Shown: positions 1 through 10,526 of the stretch, in pieces
Numbering within the stretch: position 1 is the stretch's first letter
Layout of the letters: each line of letters opens with the position of its first letter
NCBI GenBank assembly: GCA_019925105.1
Contig: JAHGAU010000012.1
Span: forward strand, 496,001-560,000
Length of the DNA: 64,000 nt
Source of the DNA: Niebla homalea
Taxonomy: Eukaryota > Ascomycota > Lecanoromycetes > Lecanorales > Ramalinaceae
Reading direction: 5' to 3'
Translations under genes and position numbers: made by a program
Notes under the pieces: generated by a model
Database searches by the model: none
What the model saw: the letters and a program-made list of their open reading frames with translations, nothing else
What the model was told of the DNA's origin: nothing

Positions 1-1
1 C

Positions 2-526
2 CATCACAATGCTCTTACCATATTCCCGGGAGCTTTCAAAATAGTTGCGGAGACACTGGTGTCTATTGACCTGGCTCACAACAAGCTTTCCGGGTCCAGT
101 TATATGTCCGAGTCACTAGATCTCCCTAAGTTGAGATACCTTGATCTCAAGGCGAACGCAATTGCAACCCTGGAGCCATTTCTTTCGGGCATCTCAGCAC
201 CGTGCCTGTCCGAGCTGAATATCTCTCGTAACAGCTTGGTAGATCTTCCAGAACTGCGCGATTCTTATCCGGCATTAAGAACACTACATGCAGCGGACAA
301 CCGCATCGCCGACCTACGTTTCGACTCCGTCAAGGGTCTCCAATATCTTGACGTGAGTGGCAATGATCTCACCTTCTTGGAACCTAGGATAGGGCTCCTG
401 GGCAACGAAGGATTGAAAACGCTTTTGGTAGGAGCAAACAGATTCCGAGTGCCACGGCGAGATGTGGTTGAGAAAGGCACTGAGGCGATTCTGACATGGT
501 TGAGAGGGAGGATAGCTGATGAGTAA
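2..526 (+). CDS. Leucine-rich-repeat protein, C-terminal part (cut by window edge)
   Basis: The frame is open from the first bases of the window and ends with TAA at 524-526, so the 5' end lies outside. The visible 174 residues contain consecutive LxxLxLxxNxL repeats (for example LRYLDLKANAIATL, LSELNISRNSLVDL, LQYLDVSGNDLTFL), which form the curved LRR solenoid used for protein binding. The tail (PRRDVVEKGTEAILTWLRGRI) resembles the C-terminus of fungal proteins related to LRRC40, as I recall them; the partner and role are unknown. No intron is needed in the visible part. The next gene faces it tail to tail, 110 bases away. The LRR call is firm; the family assignment is tentative. Confidence 0.85.
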   Translation, partial: HHNALTIFPGAFKIVAETLVSIDLAHNKLSGSSYMSESLDLPKLRYLDLKANAIATLEPFLSGISAPCLSELNISRNSLVDLPELRDSYPALRTLHAADNRIADLRFDSVKGLQYLDVSGNDLTFLEPRIGLLGNEGLKTLLVGANRFRVPRRDVVEKGTEAILTWLRGRIADE

Positions 527-636
527 CGATGACAGATGTGTACGAATCACGAGCCGACCTGACAGGGTCATGGCAGGGTGAATGTAGAAAGCGATATGCT
601 CTGACCTGACTCACAAATTGATAGAAGGCAACAGGA

Positions 637-1845
637 TCAGAGTGTTGTTTCCCGTACAAGGTCATTCCATTTTCTCAGCCAGGTGCAAAACTCATCTTCC
701 TGACCATTCCAATCCGTCTCCATCAGAAGAGCGCACTTCTTCGCCTCCACATCCAAGGCATGTAGTTTGCTGACAGCCTCTTCGCTCTCGTCAGCATACA
801 GCGCCCCAGCCAACTCGTCCGTTTCTTCGGAGAAGTGCTGCGCAAAGCCGACTAATTGATCGAGCCTCTTCACTTGCTGTGCAGGGGGGATATCACCTTC
901 CGCACTCGTCCTGGTGATGTTCGGGCATATCGCCACCCTCCGCTTCCGCATAGCGGGATAGAATAACCTCAGTAGTCTCAAGAACTTCAACACCTTGGCC
1001 TTCAGCACGACCTGTGGACTCAGCGCCAAGCTGCGCAATCCATTCCCAATCACCTCCTCTTCCTCCTCATCACTCGTCGTCGGGGTCGCAATGACCGCCT
1101 TCTCTCCATGCGTGCTGTTCCCACCCTCCTCCTCCTCCTCCTCATCACCATCATCATCACTCTCCCCCTCCTCCTCAGGATCCCACCCATCAATCTCCGC
1201 AATCCCATCATCCACCAGCTCCCCATACCCCTTCACCCGCCGATCCAGCACGCCCCTCACCCCAATCACCCCCAGCGACACGAGCTCATCGCACTGCTCC
1301 CACAACACCCCCGTGCTCGCCAACGCCGCACCACCCCCCTTCTCCTCCCTTGCCTCGAATCCCGCAACCTTGCCCTCTCCCTCTCCCTCTCCTCCGTCCG
1401 TAGTAGTAGTAGTAGTAGTAGTAGGCACACAGTCCAACAACCTGCGAACTTCCCGCCAGAGGATCCCCAGCGTGGCCTTGACATGCTCCCGCACCGCGCT
1501 CGTGTATCGCTCCGGCTGCAGGGATGCCCACCCGGCCATCAGGGCGGGGAGGACGTTGTTCGACAGCGCGGAGACGAGGTGGGTGGCTTCGCGGGCGGAG
1601 AAGGGGCGGTGGAGGATGAGGAGGGAGAGTTTTGTGGTCTGCGCTTTGAGGAGTTGGGAGGCGTCCGAGAGGAGCGCGAGGGGGTTGGGTGGTGGGGTTG
1701 CGGCGGGTTGGGGGGGGGCAAGGTGGGGAGGCTCATTGGGGGTCGGGGATTGCAGGGCGGTTTGAAAGGAGGTGAGGAGGTCGCGGAGGGAGGTTAGGGA
1801 GATGCGGAGGGTGAGGAGGTCGGAGTCGGGGGTTGAGGGAGGCAT
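637..1845 (-). CDS. GCIP (Grap2/cyclin-D-interacting)-like protein
   Basis: A single-exon gene of 402 residues. The start is the first ATG of the frame (1843-1845); the frame is open further upstream but only with non-ATG codons. The N-terminal half (about residues 10-180) is the helical GCIP-type domain, including LSLLILHRPFSAREATHLVS and an Arg/Trp-rich helix (LGILWREVRRLLD). The middle carries a polythreonine run encoded by a trinucleotide array and long Asp/Glu tracts; the helical pattern returns near the C-terminus (DEFCTWLRKWNDLV). The animal relatives bind cyclin D and adaptor proteins; the fungal role is not established. The gene is divergent from ARP6 with 195 bases between the start codons. 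Family confidence is good. Confidence 0.75.
   Translation of the reverse strand: MPPSTPDSDLLTLRISLTSLRDLLTSFQTALQSPTPNEPPHLAPPQPAATPPPNPLALLSDASQLLKAQTTKLSLLILHRPFSAREATHLVSALSNNVLPALMAGWASLQPERYTSAVREHVKATLGILWREVRRLLDCVPTTTTTTTTDGGEGEGEGKVAGFEAREEKGGGAALASTGVLWEQCDELVSLGVIGVRGVLDRRVKGYGELVDDGIAEIDGWDPEEEGESDDDGDEEEEEEGGNSTHGEKAVIATPTTSDEEEEEVIGNGLRSLALSPQVVLKAKVLKFLRLLRLFYPAMRKRRVAICPNITRTSAEGDIPPAQQVKRLDQLVGFAQHFSEETDELAGALYADESEEAVSKLHALDVEAKKCALLMETDWNGQEDEFCTWLRKWNDLVRETTL
1401..1424. repeat. Trinucleotide microsatellite (TAG)8, coding for polythreonine
   Basis: Eight perfect TAG units on the + strand. On the coding (minus) strand they read ACT and encode a threonine run in the GCIP-like protein. 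Copy-number change would stay in frame. Confidence 0.9.
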
Positions 1846-2040
1846 TTTGCTGAATGGATTTGTGGGCGTGGTGACCGGTGAGATTGTGGAAGTGGTTTTA
1901 GCGTCTTTGCCTAGCGAATTTGATATAAGTTTGGGTCCTTGCACTCTTTATGTCTGATTTCTACTTGGATTCTGCATCTTGGGCTTAGTTATGGATGACT
2001 GAACCTATGCCGACAATCGAGATTCTACAGTCGCTTCCAA

Positions 2041-3594
2041 ATGCCACGCGTAAGCAAAGCGCAGGAGCGTGTTCTTCCCGATCAGACTCTCGTTGTAGAT
2101 AATGGTGGCTTCACCATCAAAGCCGCCTTTGCTTCGGACATTGCAAATGAGGATGCATGCAAGATTATTCCAAATTGCGTAGCCAGAGACAGGGGAAGAC
2201 GTGTGTGGGTAGGCTCGCAATTAGAACGATGTACCGATTTTGGCGAAATCGCTTTCCGAAGGCCCATCGAAAAGGGTTTTCTGGTGAATTGGGAGGCAGA
2301 GAAGGCGGTCTGGGATGACAGCTTTATAAATAAAGGCGCTTCTCTACAAGCATGTTCAAACTACTCGGAAAAAGCCTGAGCTTTCCCTACTAACGAATCC
2401 CAGTGTAATCCCGCAGACACGAATCTGATTCTTACTGAAGCGCCAAATGCGCCAGCTGCACTTCAGACCAACTGCGATCAAATGATATTCGAGGAGTATG
2501 AATTTGCTTCATACAGTCGATGTGTTGGTCAGTGTCTATGATGCTATATTTGACAAGCCCTGACTGAAACATGTGATAGGCCCGTCTCTCAACGCATATA
2601 ATGACATACCACGACTATTCGGCGATTGCCAATTTAATGAGAGCTCTGCTACTGGACCGGCCGAATGTCTTTTCGTGATTGATTCTGGCTTCTCGCATAC
2701 CACGACCACGCCGTTGCTCTTTGGTAAGCCCATTCAACAGGCCGTTCGCCGGCTGGAGGTTGGTGGAAAGCTTCTCACGAACGACCTCAAGCATCTGGTC
2801 TCTGTGCGTCATTACAACATGACTGACGAGACGTACTTGATGAACGAGGTCAAGGAAGCTGTTTGTTTTGTAAGCCGAGATTTCAAGCGTGACTTGGACC
2901 GAACGTGGAAGGGCTCTTCGGCAAAGCAGAAGGCACCAACAGAGGGCGAGGAGGATGTTATGATGGACTACGTCTTGCCCGATTACAACGATCGTAAAGC
3001 CGGGCATATCAGAGCCCACGATCCATCTCGAAGTGCGAAATTGAGAAAGTTGGGTGCACTGGGCGGAGGCCCAGAAGTCTCTGAAGAGTACATGACTTTG
3101 GGAAATGAGAGATTCACAGCGCCTGAATTATTGTTCAACCCCATGGATATTGGCTTGCGACAGCCAGGTATCCCTGATATGGTGATGCAGAGTATGTCAG
3201 CCGTCCCGACGGGACTCTGGCCCGCTATGCTTGCCAACATCCTTGTGGTTGGTGGTAATGCGAGGATGCAGGGCTTCATGGCAAGATTGTGGGTGATGGT
3301 ACCTTTTCACCAACGATGAGTTTGCTGATTTATGGCAAGGGAGGCTGAGATCCGACAGCTTGCCCCAGCAGAATGCGTTGTCCGCGTTTTGAGAGCTCCA
3401 GAGTACGTGTCTCTCCAGGCGGATGGCTTGTGTACTAACATCGTACTAGCCCCGTGAAATCGACGTGTCTTGGTGGCGTTCGTTTGGCTCAAGATCGAGC
3501 AACACTACGATCTCTCCAGGTCACAAAACAAGACTATCAGGAGCATGGGAGTGGCTGGCTGGGAAGAGTGTTCTCGAAATCGGTAGCGAGGTGA
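2041..3594 (+). CDS. ARP6: Actin-related protein 6 (SWR1 complex subunit)
   Basis: Five exons: 2041-2349, 2404-2527, 2580-3288, 3340-3402 and 3450-3594, giving 449 residues. The actin fold is clear: a phosphate-1 loop near residue 18 (VVDNGGFTIKAAFA), the ARP6 hallmark EAPNAPAALQTNCDQ directly after intron 1, a phosphate-2 loop (VIDSGFSHTTTTP), and a C-terminal NILVVGGNARMQGF segment followed by RQLAPAECVVRV. In known fungi ARP6 is a nuclear subunit of SWR1, which exchanges histone H2A for H2A.Z. Introns are 54, 52, 51 and 47 nt. Intron 1 has a GC donor (GCATGT), required to keep the conserved LQ-CNP junction in frame; the only nearby GT donor gives a stop. Identification is very secure. Confidence 0.93.
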
Positions 3595-3925
3595 ATACGC
3601 GTAAGTGTGCAATTTTGTTTAGGTCGCAAGGCCACCGTAATGACACTATCGGCAGGACCTACCCGACAACACGGACAACACCTAGAAGTTGCCGCTCAAA
3701 AAATATCTCTCCTTCGAATTATTGCTTGATACTTACAGCTTCGTCATCTACTTTGTTTGGCTTCCAAATTCTCCCACAGCCTTCTATGTGTGAGTTCAAC
3801 CCTTTATATTCTTGCAGTCATTCGAAAAGCCTCTTTGAATCCACCTTTAACTAACACTATCCCACGGTAGCTTGAATCGTTCCAGCCACTCCAGGTACCA
3901 GGATTTCATTGAAGCTTAGCTAACG
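3595..3925. other. Intergenic, ARP6 to F-box-like gene
   Basis: Between two genes on the same strand. No frame with recognisable protein character; presumably the ARP6 3' UTR plus the promoter of the next gene. Confidence 0.5.
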
Positions 3926-5355
3926 ATGTGCTCCGAGTGCGAGGAGGCTCATCACATTTGCGATTGGTGTGGTGAAGAATGCGGCGGCGGTTGCGATGAT
4001 CCTGACAAATGTCCATCATGCTGGTACAATCAGAATTATGATGAAGATGATTCCAGCATTGGTTCTGGTATGAGGGATGAGCTTATGGATGATTGTTTCG
4101 ATCAAGACTGTCGATGCAATTGTCATGGGGGATGTATTCAAGAAGTACTTGACGAGGATGGGGAAACCATTCCAAACAAGGCATTTGTGAGGAAAGGAAC
4201 CTACAGCTTCCTGAGCCTCCCTGGCGAGATCAGGATGAAGATCTACCGTTATGCCTTCAGCCAGCAGGGAGAGCAGCGTCAAGGACCAAATCACCGTGGA
4301 TCAATCCACACCAACTTGTTGTCAACTTGTCGCAAAGTGTACGCAGAGGCCCGCCATTTGCCCTTGACTCTCAATCGACTCTGCTTCTCTAGTGGCTATG
4401 CCGCTCTTTATTTTCTGGGATTCAGACTTGCGCCTACTGTCAAGCACCTGTTCACCGGCTTGGACATTGAGTTTCACCTCTTGACCTACAGCTCTCTCCC
4501 CTTCCTACACCTGCTGCAAGAGCTTGAAAAAATGCCAATCACCCACCTTGGATTGACGGTCAAAGGCGGCTACCCTCCAGCCGTACTCATGGGTCACACA
4601 TGCTTTGTGAATCATCTGAAACCTATCAGGAGCCTGACCTCGCTGGATCTGAAGCTCACCTCGTTCCAAGTAACTCGCCAGCAAAATTTGGACATCCAGG
4701 AGGACATGAGAATCCAACTTATTGAGGGTTACGGTCCTAAGAAACCGAAGAAGCTCGGGAAGTCGTCCAGGAAGAAACGGAATGCACCTACGGAAGAAGA
4801 CATCAAAGGACCCAAGCCCAGCAAGCGCCCAAAGAAGGCACCTAAGCAGGTAAGATTCGACGTTTGCAGTGGTCTACCAAGGAGAAGACTAACTTGCGTT
4901 GTCAGGTCAAAGAGCAGCAGCGTTTCAAGAATAAGAAGCGAGAGCTACAAGGCTTAGAGGAACAGTCGGAGACTTCTCTCAAAGCTCGGCTCAACACCAA
5001 GCAGGAGATGCTTGTCACACATGGCCTACTGCAGACGTATGCCAACAACTTGGATCCGGAAGCGAGCCCAGTTAAGATCCGGCTTGAACAAGCTCGTCAA
5101 GCAGCCGCAGAAGGGAATGAGAAGAAGTTTTCGACGTTGGCTTTCTCCATCTGGGAGACACTGGAGGAGCAAGGCCAGAAGGTTTCCGATGCTCGCGGAC
5201 AACTACCAGCTTTCATGCAGCATAGCGCCTTTTCAAAGCTCGAAGTACCAGCGTTCATGAGGAACGCCGAATCCTCACGTCATGGAAATGTGATCGAGAA
5301 GGGTGGAGATGAAGGAGACATCACCAAGTTGTCCCAAAGCTCTCTAGAGCTGTGA
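3926..5355 (+). CDS. F-box-like protein with cysteine-rich N-terminus and coiled-coil tail
   Basis: Two exons (3926-4849, 4906-5355) joined over a 56-nt intron (GTAAGA donor, GACTAAC branch, CAG acceptor), 457 residues. The first 75 residues hold many cysteines in CxxC spacing (MCSECEE, CDWCGEECGGGC, DCRCNCHGGC), suggesting zinc binding. An F-box-like segment follows (FLSLPGEIRMKIYRYAF, near residue 95), then a region ending in NRLCFSSG as is usual in fungal F-box-like families. After a Lys-rich stretch (KKPKKLGKSSRKKR, nuclear-signal-like) exon 2 encodes a charged coiled coil. F-box proteins usually recruit substrates to SCF ubiquitin ligases; here that is inference only. No closer family was recognised. 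Confidence 0.8.
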
Positions 5356-6584
5356 ATCAATCTGGAATGACATGGTAAACTAGCCGGATTCCCTTCGTGC
5401 CACCGCCGGCTAATCATCAAGAGTCGTGCAAAGCATCATCATATTCGCGTGCATATTCAATTGGTTCTGAACCTGGCTTGAGGCATTGGCTCTGCTATCC
5501 GTCTTTTATCACATATGATGTTGCTGCTATCGAGTGAGGGACTATTGGAGGGGATGCTGGTCGAAGCGCTGTACAACACAGCTCTAAATGTTGCTTTCAG
5601 GGGTCGAAATTTCTCCGTGGCTGTATCATACTCAAGTGAAGAAAATCATGATTTCGCCCCAGGTTGCTTCGAGCAGTCTGACAGATACTTGCTCGTATGC
5701 TCTCTCTTCACCGGCAATTTCAGTCCCTTCCACCGTGAAAACAAATCCCACGTTTCCACCTCCTCCCGCACAAACGAACGTGGTCTGATAACACCAATGC
5801 TTCGGATGGTCACTTCGCCGCAACAGCCCGGCTTACCAATTCATTGACTCATACATAACCATCATACCACTTCCCGCATCAATTTCCCCAATCCCCGCCT
5901 CCCCCCGGGGCTCTTAGAGAGTATCTACAACGGCGTGAATTGTTGCTCCGGCGCCGGCCCTATCGAACCAACGTTTACCCAGAAGGGGTAATAAGTCCAA
6001 CATATATGAGCCGAGCCAGACCCGACATCATCAGCAAAGGGTGACTTCTGCGACCCAAATCGGCTGGACCGTAGTTATTATTGGAAATTATCCCCGCCCC
6101 CTGGGGGGATGGTTGTTCCGATTGAGATGTGATGGCCGAGTCAGTCAGTCATGCGTGCGTGCGTGCGTGCGGTATACATATTCGTGGCCGAGTGGCATGA
6201 TATGTGTGATGTGTGATATGTGATATACTATGGGGAACATTAGCGCGTCAGCATGAGAACAGGGGTGTCGGTGTGCGACTACTGTGGGTGCCTAGGGTGG
6301 TCGTCAACTTTTTTTTCTTCATATAGAAACAAAGCTTTTATCCCCACATCTCCGGCCGGTGTATCTGCCAAAAAACACCCCCTTGCATCCCCACCCGGGA
6401 CTTCTTTGTTCGTTTTTGATTGGAAATTCGCGGACCTCCTCCCCACCTACATACATACATAGCCAACTTAGGCTATCCCTTCTCCTCCCATTCATCATCG
6501 ACCAACCGACCGACGGGCCAGCCAGCCACGCTTCAAGCACCACGGAGAAGCAAAACAACAACAACATCATACCACCAAGAAAAC
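5356..6584. other. Long intergenic region / upstream region of the 65-residue gene
   Basis: 1.2 kb without a supported gene. It contains CT-rich tracts, a GTGC tetranucleotide array (6152-6170), TGTGATAT-type repeats (about 6198-6227) and, just before 6585, an A/C-rich leader (CAAAACAACAACAACATC) typical of 5' UTRs of well-expressed fungal genes. A 110-codon open frame at 5515-5847 shows no protein-like features. Confidence 0.5.
6152..6170. repeat. GTGC tetranucleotide array
   Basis: About four and a half tandem TGCG units directly after a short CAGT repeat, in non-coding DNA. Confidence 0.8.
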
Positions 6585-6782
6585 ATGACAGCGGCATCCA
6601 TCGACATAGCTCAAGCCAGGAGCCAGCTCATGCCGCCTGAGTCGGCGGGTCCCAAGCCGAGGCCAAAGCCCGAGGCATCCAGAGCCAAGGGGGACAAGGA
6701 GGACAGTGACGGCAAGGAAAGGGACTCGGCGTGGAGCAAAGCGGCGGAGAGTGTGAAGAAGAAGTTCCAGGGCACGAAGTGA
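6585..6782 (+). CDS. Small hydrophilic protein (65 residues), unknown
   Basis: An ATG in good fungal context (AAAACATGAC) opens 65 codons ending in TGA. The product is rich in Lys, Pro, Ser and Glu, has no signal peptide or membrane segment, and ends with an amphipathic basic helix (SAWSKAAESVKKKFQGTK). Support comes from the CAA/CAAC-rich leader immediately upstream, the long pyrimidine-rich promoter region and the lack of any better gene nearby. I do not recognise the family. It could be an intrinsically disordered small protein or an untranslated transcript. Confidence 0.5.
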   Translation: MTAASIDIAQARSQLMPPESAGPKPRPKPEASRAKGDKEDSDGKERDSAWSKAAESVKKKFQGTK

Positions 6783-7193
6783 ACGAGGAACTTGGGATTG
6801 GGAGATTTGGGATGGGGCGTTCGGGGAAGAGGGCTCGACCGAGGATATTGCAGGGGGTTGGAAGTAGAGAAAGGGATGAGGGAAGAGGTGACATGCGATG
6901 TCTGTTGTGTGATCCGGCGGTGGCCAGAGGATACCGCATCAGAAGTGTGGAGAGAGCAAATGAGGTGCTCGATACTGCTGTGGAGTATAGGTAGAGTAGA
7001 GACAAAGAGTTGAAAGGCGTGCTAGAGAAGAATTCAATGCAAACGAGATAGGGAAAGGGAGCATGAGATTTTGTGAGGTTCACCTTCATGTCTATCAAGG
7101 CACTGCGCTATCAAGCAACCATTTGCAGCATGGATTAGCCCATAGCCTTCATGAACGCGTCCCTCCCATTTTCACTAGCAAAGTCGTGAGTCA
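6783..7193. other. Intergenic, convergent
   Basis: Lies between the ends of the small + strand gene and the - strand sedolisin; nothing recognisable beyond likely 3' UTRs. Confidence 0.5.
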
Positions 7194-9257
7194 TTATTGA
7201 AGTGCCCTCCTTAAAACGGTGGTAGAGTTCGTGGTAGAATTCTGACCAAGAGTCTTCAGAGCAAGGTCTTTCACACTGGGAAAGTACTACGAGTAACATG
7301 TCAGTACGCTCGCCACATGATAAAACATCAAGACTTGCTTACCGGTGTTCCGAAGCCCGTAACAGGATCCCAGCCCTTGAGAGCAGGAAATCCATCAGAG
7401 TTGCAACCAATCGCTGAGCCACTCAGGATATCTGTGAATGCCTGATAGCCTGTCGAGTAGAGCCACGGATTGAGGAACCCCAGTACAGGCTTTCCAGCGG
7501 CAACGAGCGCATCATTGACTAACGTCAATACAGCGGCAGCGGTTGGCGTCGCGGCACTAGTACCATCCAAGAGGGTGATGGTGCCGTTCCAGATTGTCAC
7601 AAATGCTTGGCCCTGAGCGGAAATATCAGGATATGCACGGCCACTTTGGTTGTAGAGGCCGTTAAACTCTCCGTTCAAAGATGAGATGTACTTGGTGACT
7701 ACATTGCCCGCATCCTGATAGCCTGGCCTTGAAAAGTAATTCGAGAAGCCTCCTCCGCTTGCAAAATTGTTTCTAGGGTCGAATGCTGCCACTTCCGGAT
7801 TGAAATTCTTGGTGGCGCCAACACTTGTGACGAATGGACAGCCGTCAGGGAAGGAGGGCAAGAATGTTGGAGTGTCGTTGCCATCATTCGTGACACAATC
7901 GCCACTGGTGCCGACGCCATTATCGCCACTGGCACACAGAAAGGAAACACCCCTCGCCCCAAGTTGGGCGAAAGTAGAACAAACTCTGGTTGCGTAGGAT
8001 TCCGGGACGGTCTGTTCATCATCACCATATGAAGAACTGATGACGGAAGGGATGCTGTCCAATTTGAGAATATATTGGAGAAATTCAGCATATGGCTCAT
8101 TTGTGTCGGTAGCTACAGTGACGTGTCAGTAGGTATTACCAAGGGTCCATGACTAAGGCCTACGTGTGACGAGATCCGGCTGGAATGGCGGCATGCCACC
8201 GGTACTGAAAGCCGTCAGAGGGATGGGATAATCGATGCCAATGATGGTTTCAGCGTCAAGATTCCCTTCGAGATCCTTCCCCGCGGCCAATTGCGCTGGT
8301 GAATCAGGCGTTTGTTGATTGTCCCCACCATTAATGACATCCACGGTGAAGGATTCAGCAGCGGACACAGCGTCTGGGCGGAATTGCTCGAGAAAGATGC
8401 CGACGTCCGATCGGTTGTTAGCTTCGGCCAAGAAGTCGGTCAAGCCTATGGAGACCTTGTCTGGTACTTGTGGGACATAATCAATAGTCCCATACAGGGT
8501 TCGAAGACACGTCGGCGTGACAGCACTGGTGTTACAGGCGGCTGCGACAGTGCCGTTTCCCGTACCATTTATTGAGTCAATGGAGTAAGGAGGGCGCTGA
8601 GATAGCTTTTCCATCGGGACTACCGTTTTGTACGTCATGCGCCTGCCTCCTGGACGGAAGAAGGAATTGGTTGGCTGAATGGTGTCGATGTGATGGTGGA
8701 GATGAGTGGGAAGGGACCACACAGGAGCTCGAACGAGATGATCGCCATCTTCGTGCTGATAGACGGAATATTTGGTGTTCAACAGGCTCTCAACCTTCTC
8801 GACCGGCAAAGAAATTGTAACCCAATCCTGCGCAGGCGAGTGTCGACGGGCTTCAGCAGCGACGTCATTCTCATCCAGCCATTCGTGTACCAGTCGCAGA
8901 GTATCATCAGCAGGCTTGACCAGTTGATTGACCTCTGCTGTGGACAAATGCTGCCCATAGCGAGTGTGCAACGGGTTTGACACTGTTATCATGTTAGGGC
9001 ATGGTCATCAGCATCTGAGCAGTGCGTGATCTACCTTCGTAGAGATGTCGCTCAAGATCTTCGAATTGGCCTTGCTTGAGACCGATTTGCAGTCTAATGA
9101 CATGATCGGCTGGAGCAGAGCCAACATTTGACCAGCTCGAGGGCACCCTGTGACTGTCCTTGATCGAATAGGCTGAGTAGTCCGAACGAAGTGGTGAGGC
9201 GAGGACACTGCTGGTATATACCAGGCAGGCCAAGCCGACTGCGGAGAAAGAATGCAT
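7194..9257 (-). CDS. Secreted sedolisin (tripeptidyl-peptidase, family S53)
   Basis: Four exons on the minus strand: 9035-9257, 8164-8982, 7343-8112 and 7194-7286, 634 residues; introns are 52, 51 and 56 nt. The first about 20 residues are a signal peptide (MHSFSAVGLACLVYTSSVLA). A pro-domain follows (VSNPLHTRYGQHLS, the usual activation-domain motif), then the S53 catalytic domain with the Glu/Asp pair (LEGNLDAET), oxyanion and serine region (SSYGDDEQ; DGTSAATP) and the C-terminal calcium site (DILSGSAIG, GWDPVTGFGTP). The last exon was placed because GTP-YFPSVKDL continues the family C-terminus. Such enzymes release tripeptides from proteins at acid pH outside the cell. A TATA element sits about 80 bases upstream of the start. 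Confidence 0.93.
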
Positions 9258-10526
9258 GATTAGTATGATAGGGAAAGAATAGTGATATTGACAGAGGTCG
9301 CGAAGAGAATGGGATGGGAGGAGAGAGAAGGATTGTTTATACCATTTCAATTCACTCTCATTCCATCTTGGTGACGTGCCTCGACCTGCAGCAGGACGCG
9401 CCTTCCGTAATCAACACATCGGAATCGTCGTGGCGAACCGCGAAGTTTGTGACATACTCCATGGGGATGCAAGTCTCCGAATCTGGTGGTTAATGCATGA
9501 TGACATGGGTTAGGGAACTGCCTGATTGGTCATAGCCACCGATGGCCAGCTTCCATTAATTGGCTGTTCCATATCGGAGATCTATCATCGGTTCTCGGCA
9601 ATCTGAATGAAGACACTCTTATCGTGGAGCCCATTTGGTTGAGTGATGGCGCTGGTGGGTGCCATGGACGCATGAATTGGTTCTTGACGTGTGTTCCGGC
9701 AATGATGTCATTCTTGTCGTTCGCGATTTTACCTTAAGGTATGTTCTTGAATGATGACAGGGGACTGCGGGAGGGGCTTCGGGCGGTAGGGCGTTAGAAC
9801 GAGGATCTAACAGGCCCACTACGCCCACAGCTTCGGCCGTCGATACGCCAAGCAGGGGGCACAAAAGCTTGGAGTTTCGACCAAATTCAATGGATCCAAC
9901 GAGCCAACCTCTCAGGCAGGTCGTTTCATGTTCCCTTCACCATAACCAATGGAAGTTAGGCAGTTCCTGAGTCCTAATAAGCAACCTATCATGAATGCAT
10001 CTGGGAACATCAGGCTTCAATCCGCCAACTCGCCAGGTCCAACATCTCCTCTTATTTCGTTCTCAGCTTGATTCGCTCCCCAATATTAACGTCTCTAGCC
10101 ATCCAGCAAACAGATGTTGGAATGTGTATGGCATCCGCACATACAACGATGAAGCCACTGACCTAACCATTGACGTAGAAATGAAATGCAGAAAAGTTCT
10201 GATATTAATCCCAAGAAATCTACAGTAGAGTGCATCAGCCTCAATAGCAACAGAGTAAATGCTGATGTACTGCCACACGTTTGACGTCACTTGAAGGCAC
10301 CTCGAATATCAGGCGGCACTTTGGGCTCCGTTGGGCCCCTCACTCTTCGTATGATCCGAGCAGTATATATGCAACATGGTCGCATTGCAAGTGAGCAGCT
10401 CATTCGACCGTATTGGTTCTGAAGACGGTACGAGAGTGCAAAAAGGCTTTTCAAGGGGTCGACACTCGGTCATATTGGCATCACTCTCTTCTCGAGAAAG
10501 GAATTTTCTCTATCGCGTGGTCACCC
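9258..10526. other. Divergent intergenic region, sedolisin / 2OG-oxygenase-like gene
   Basis: 1.27 kb between divergent start codons. It carries the sedolisin TATA element and a TATATAT run at 10364-10370 about 160 bases before the + strand gene. No supported coding frame. Confidence 0.5.
9336..9341 (-). promoter_or_regulatory. TATA box of the sedolisin gene
   Basis: TATAAA on the minus strand, about 80 bases upstream of the sedolisin start codon; spacing fits a regulated secreted-enzyme promoter. Confidence 0.55.

Noticed and set aside
995..1797. Long + strand frames opposite the GCIP-like gene
   Set aside because: Shadows of the acidic and Thr/Ser-rich coding strand; low-complexity composition only.
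5515..5847. 110-codon frame in the 5.4-6.6 kb gap
   Set aside because: No motif, no leader features, composition of random sequence.
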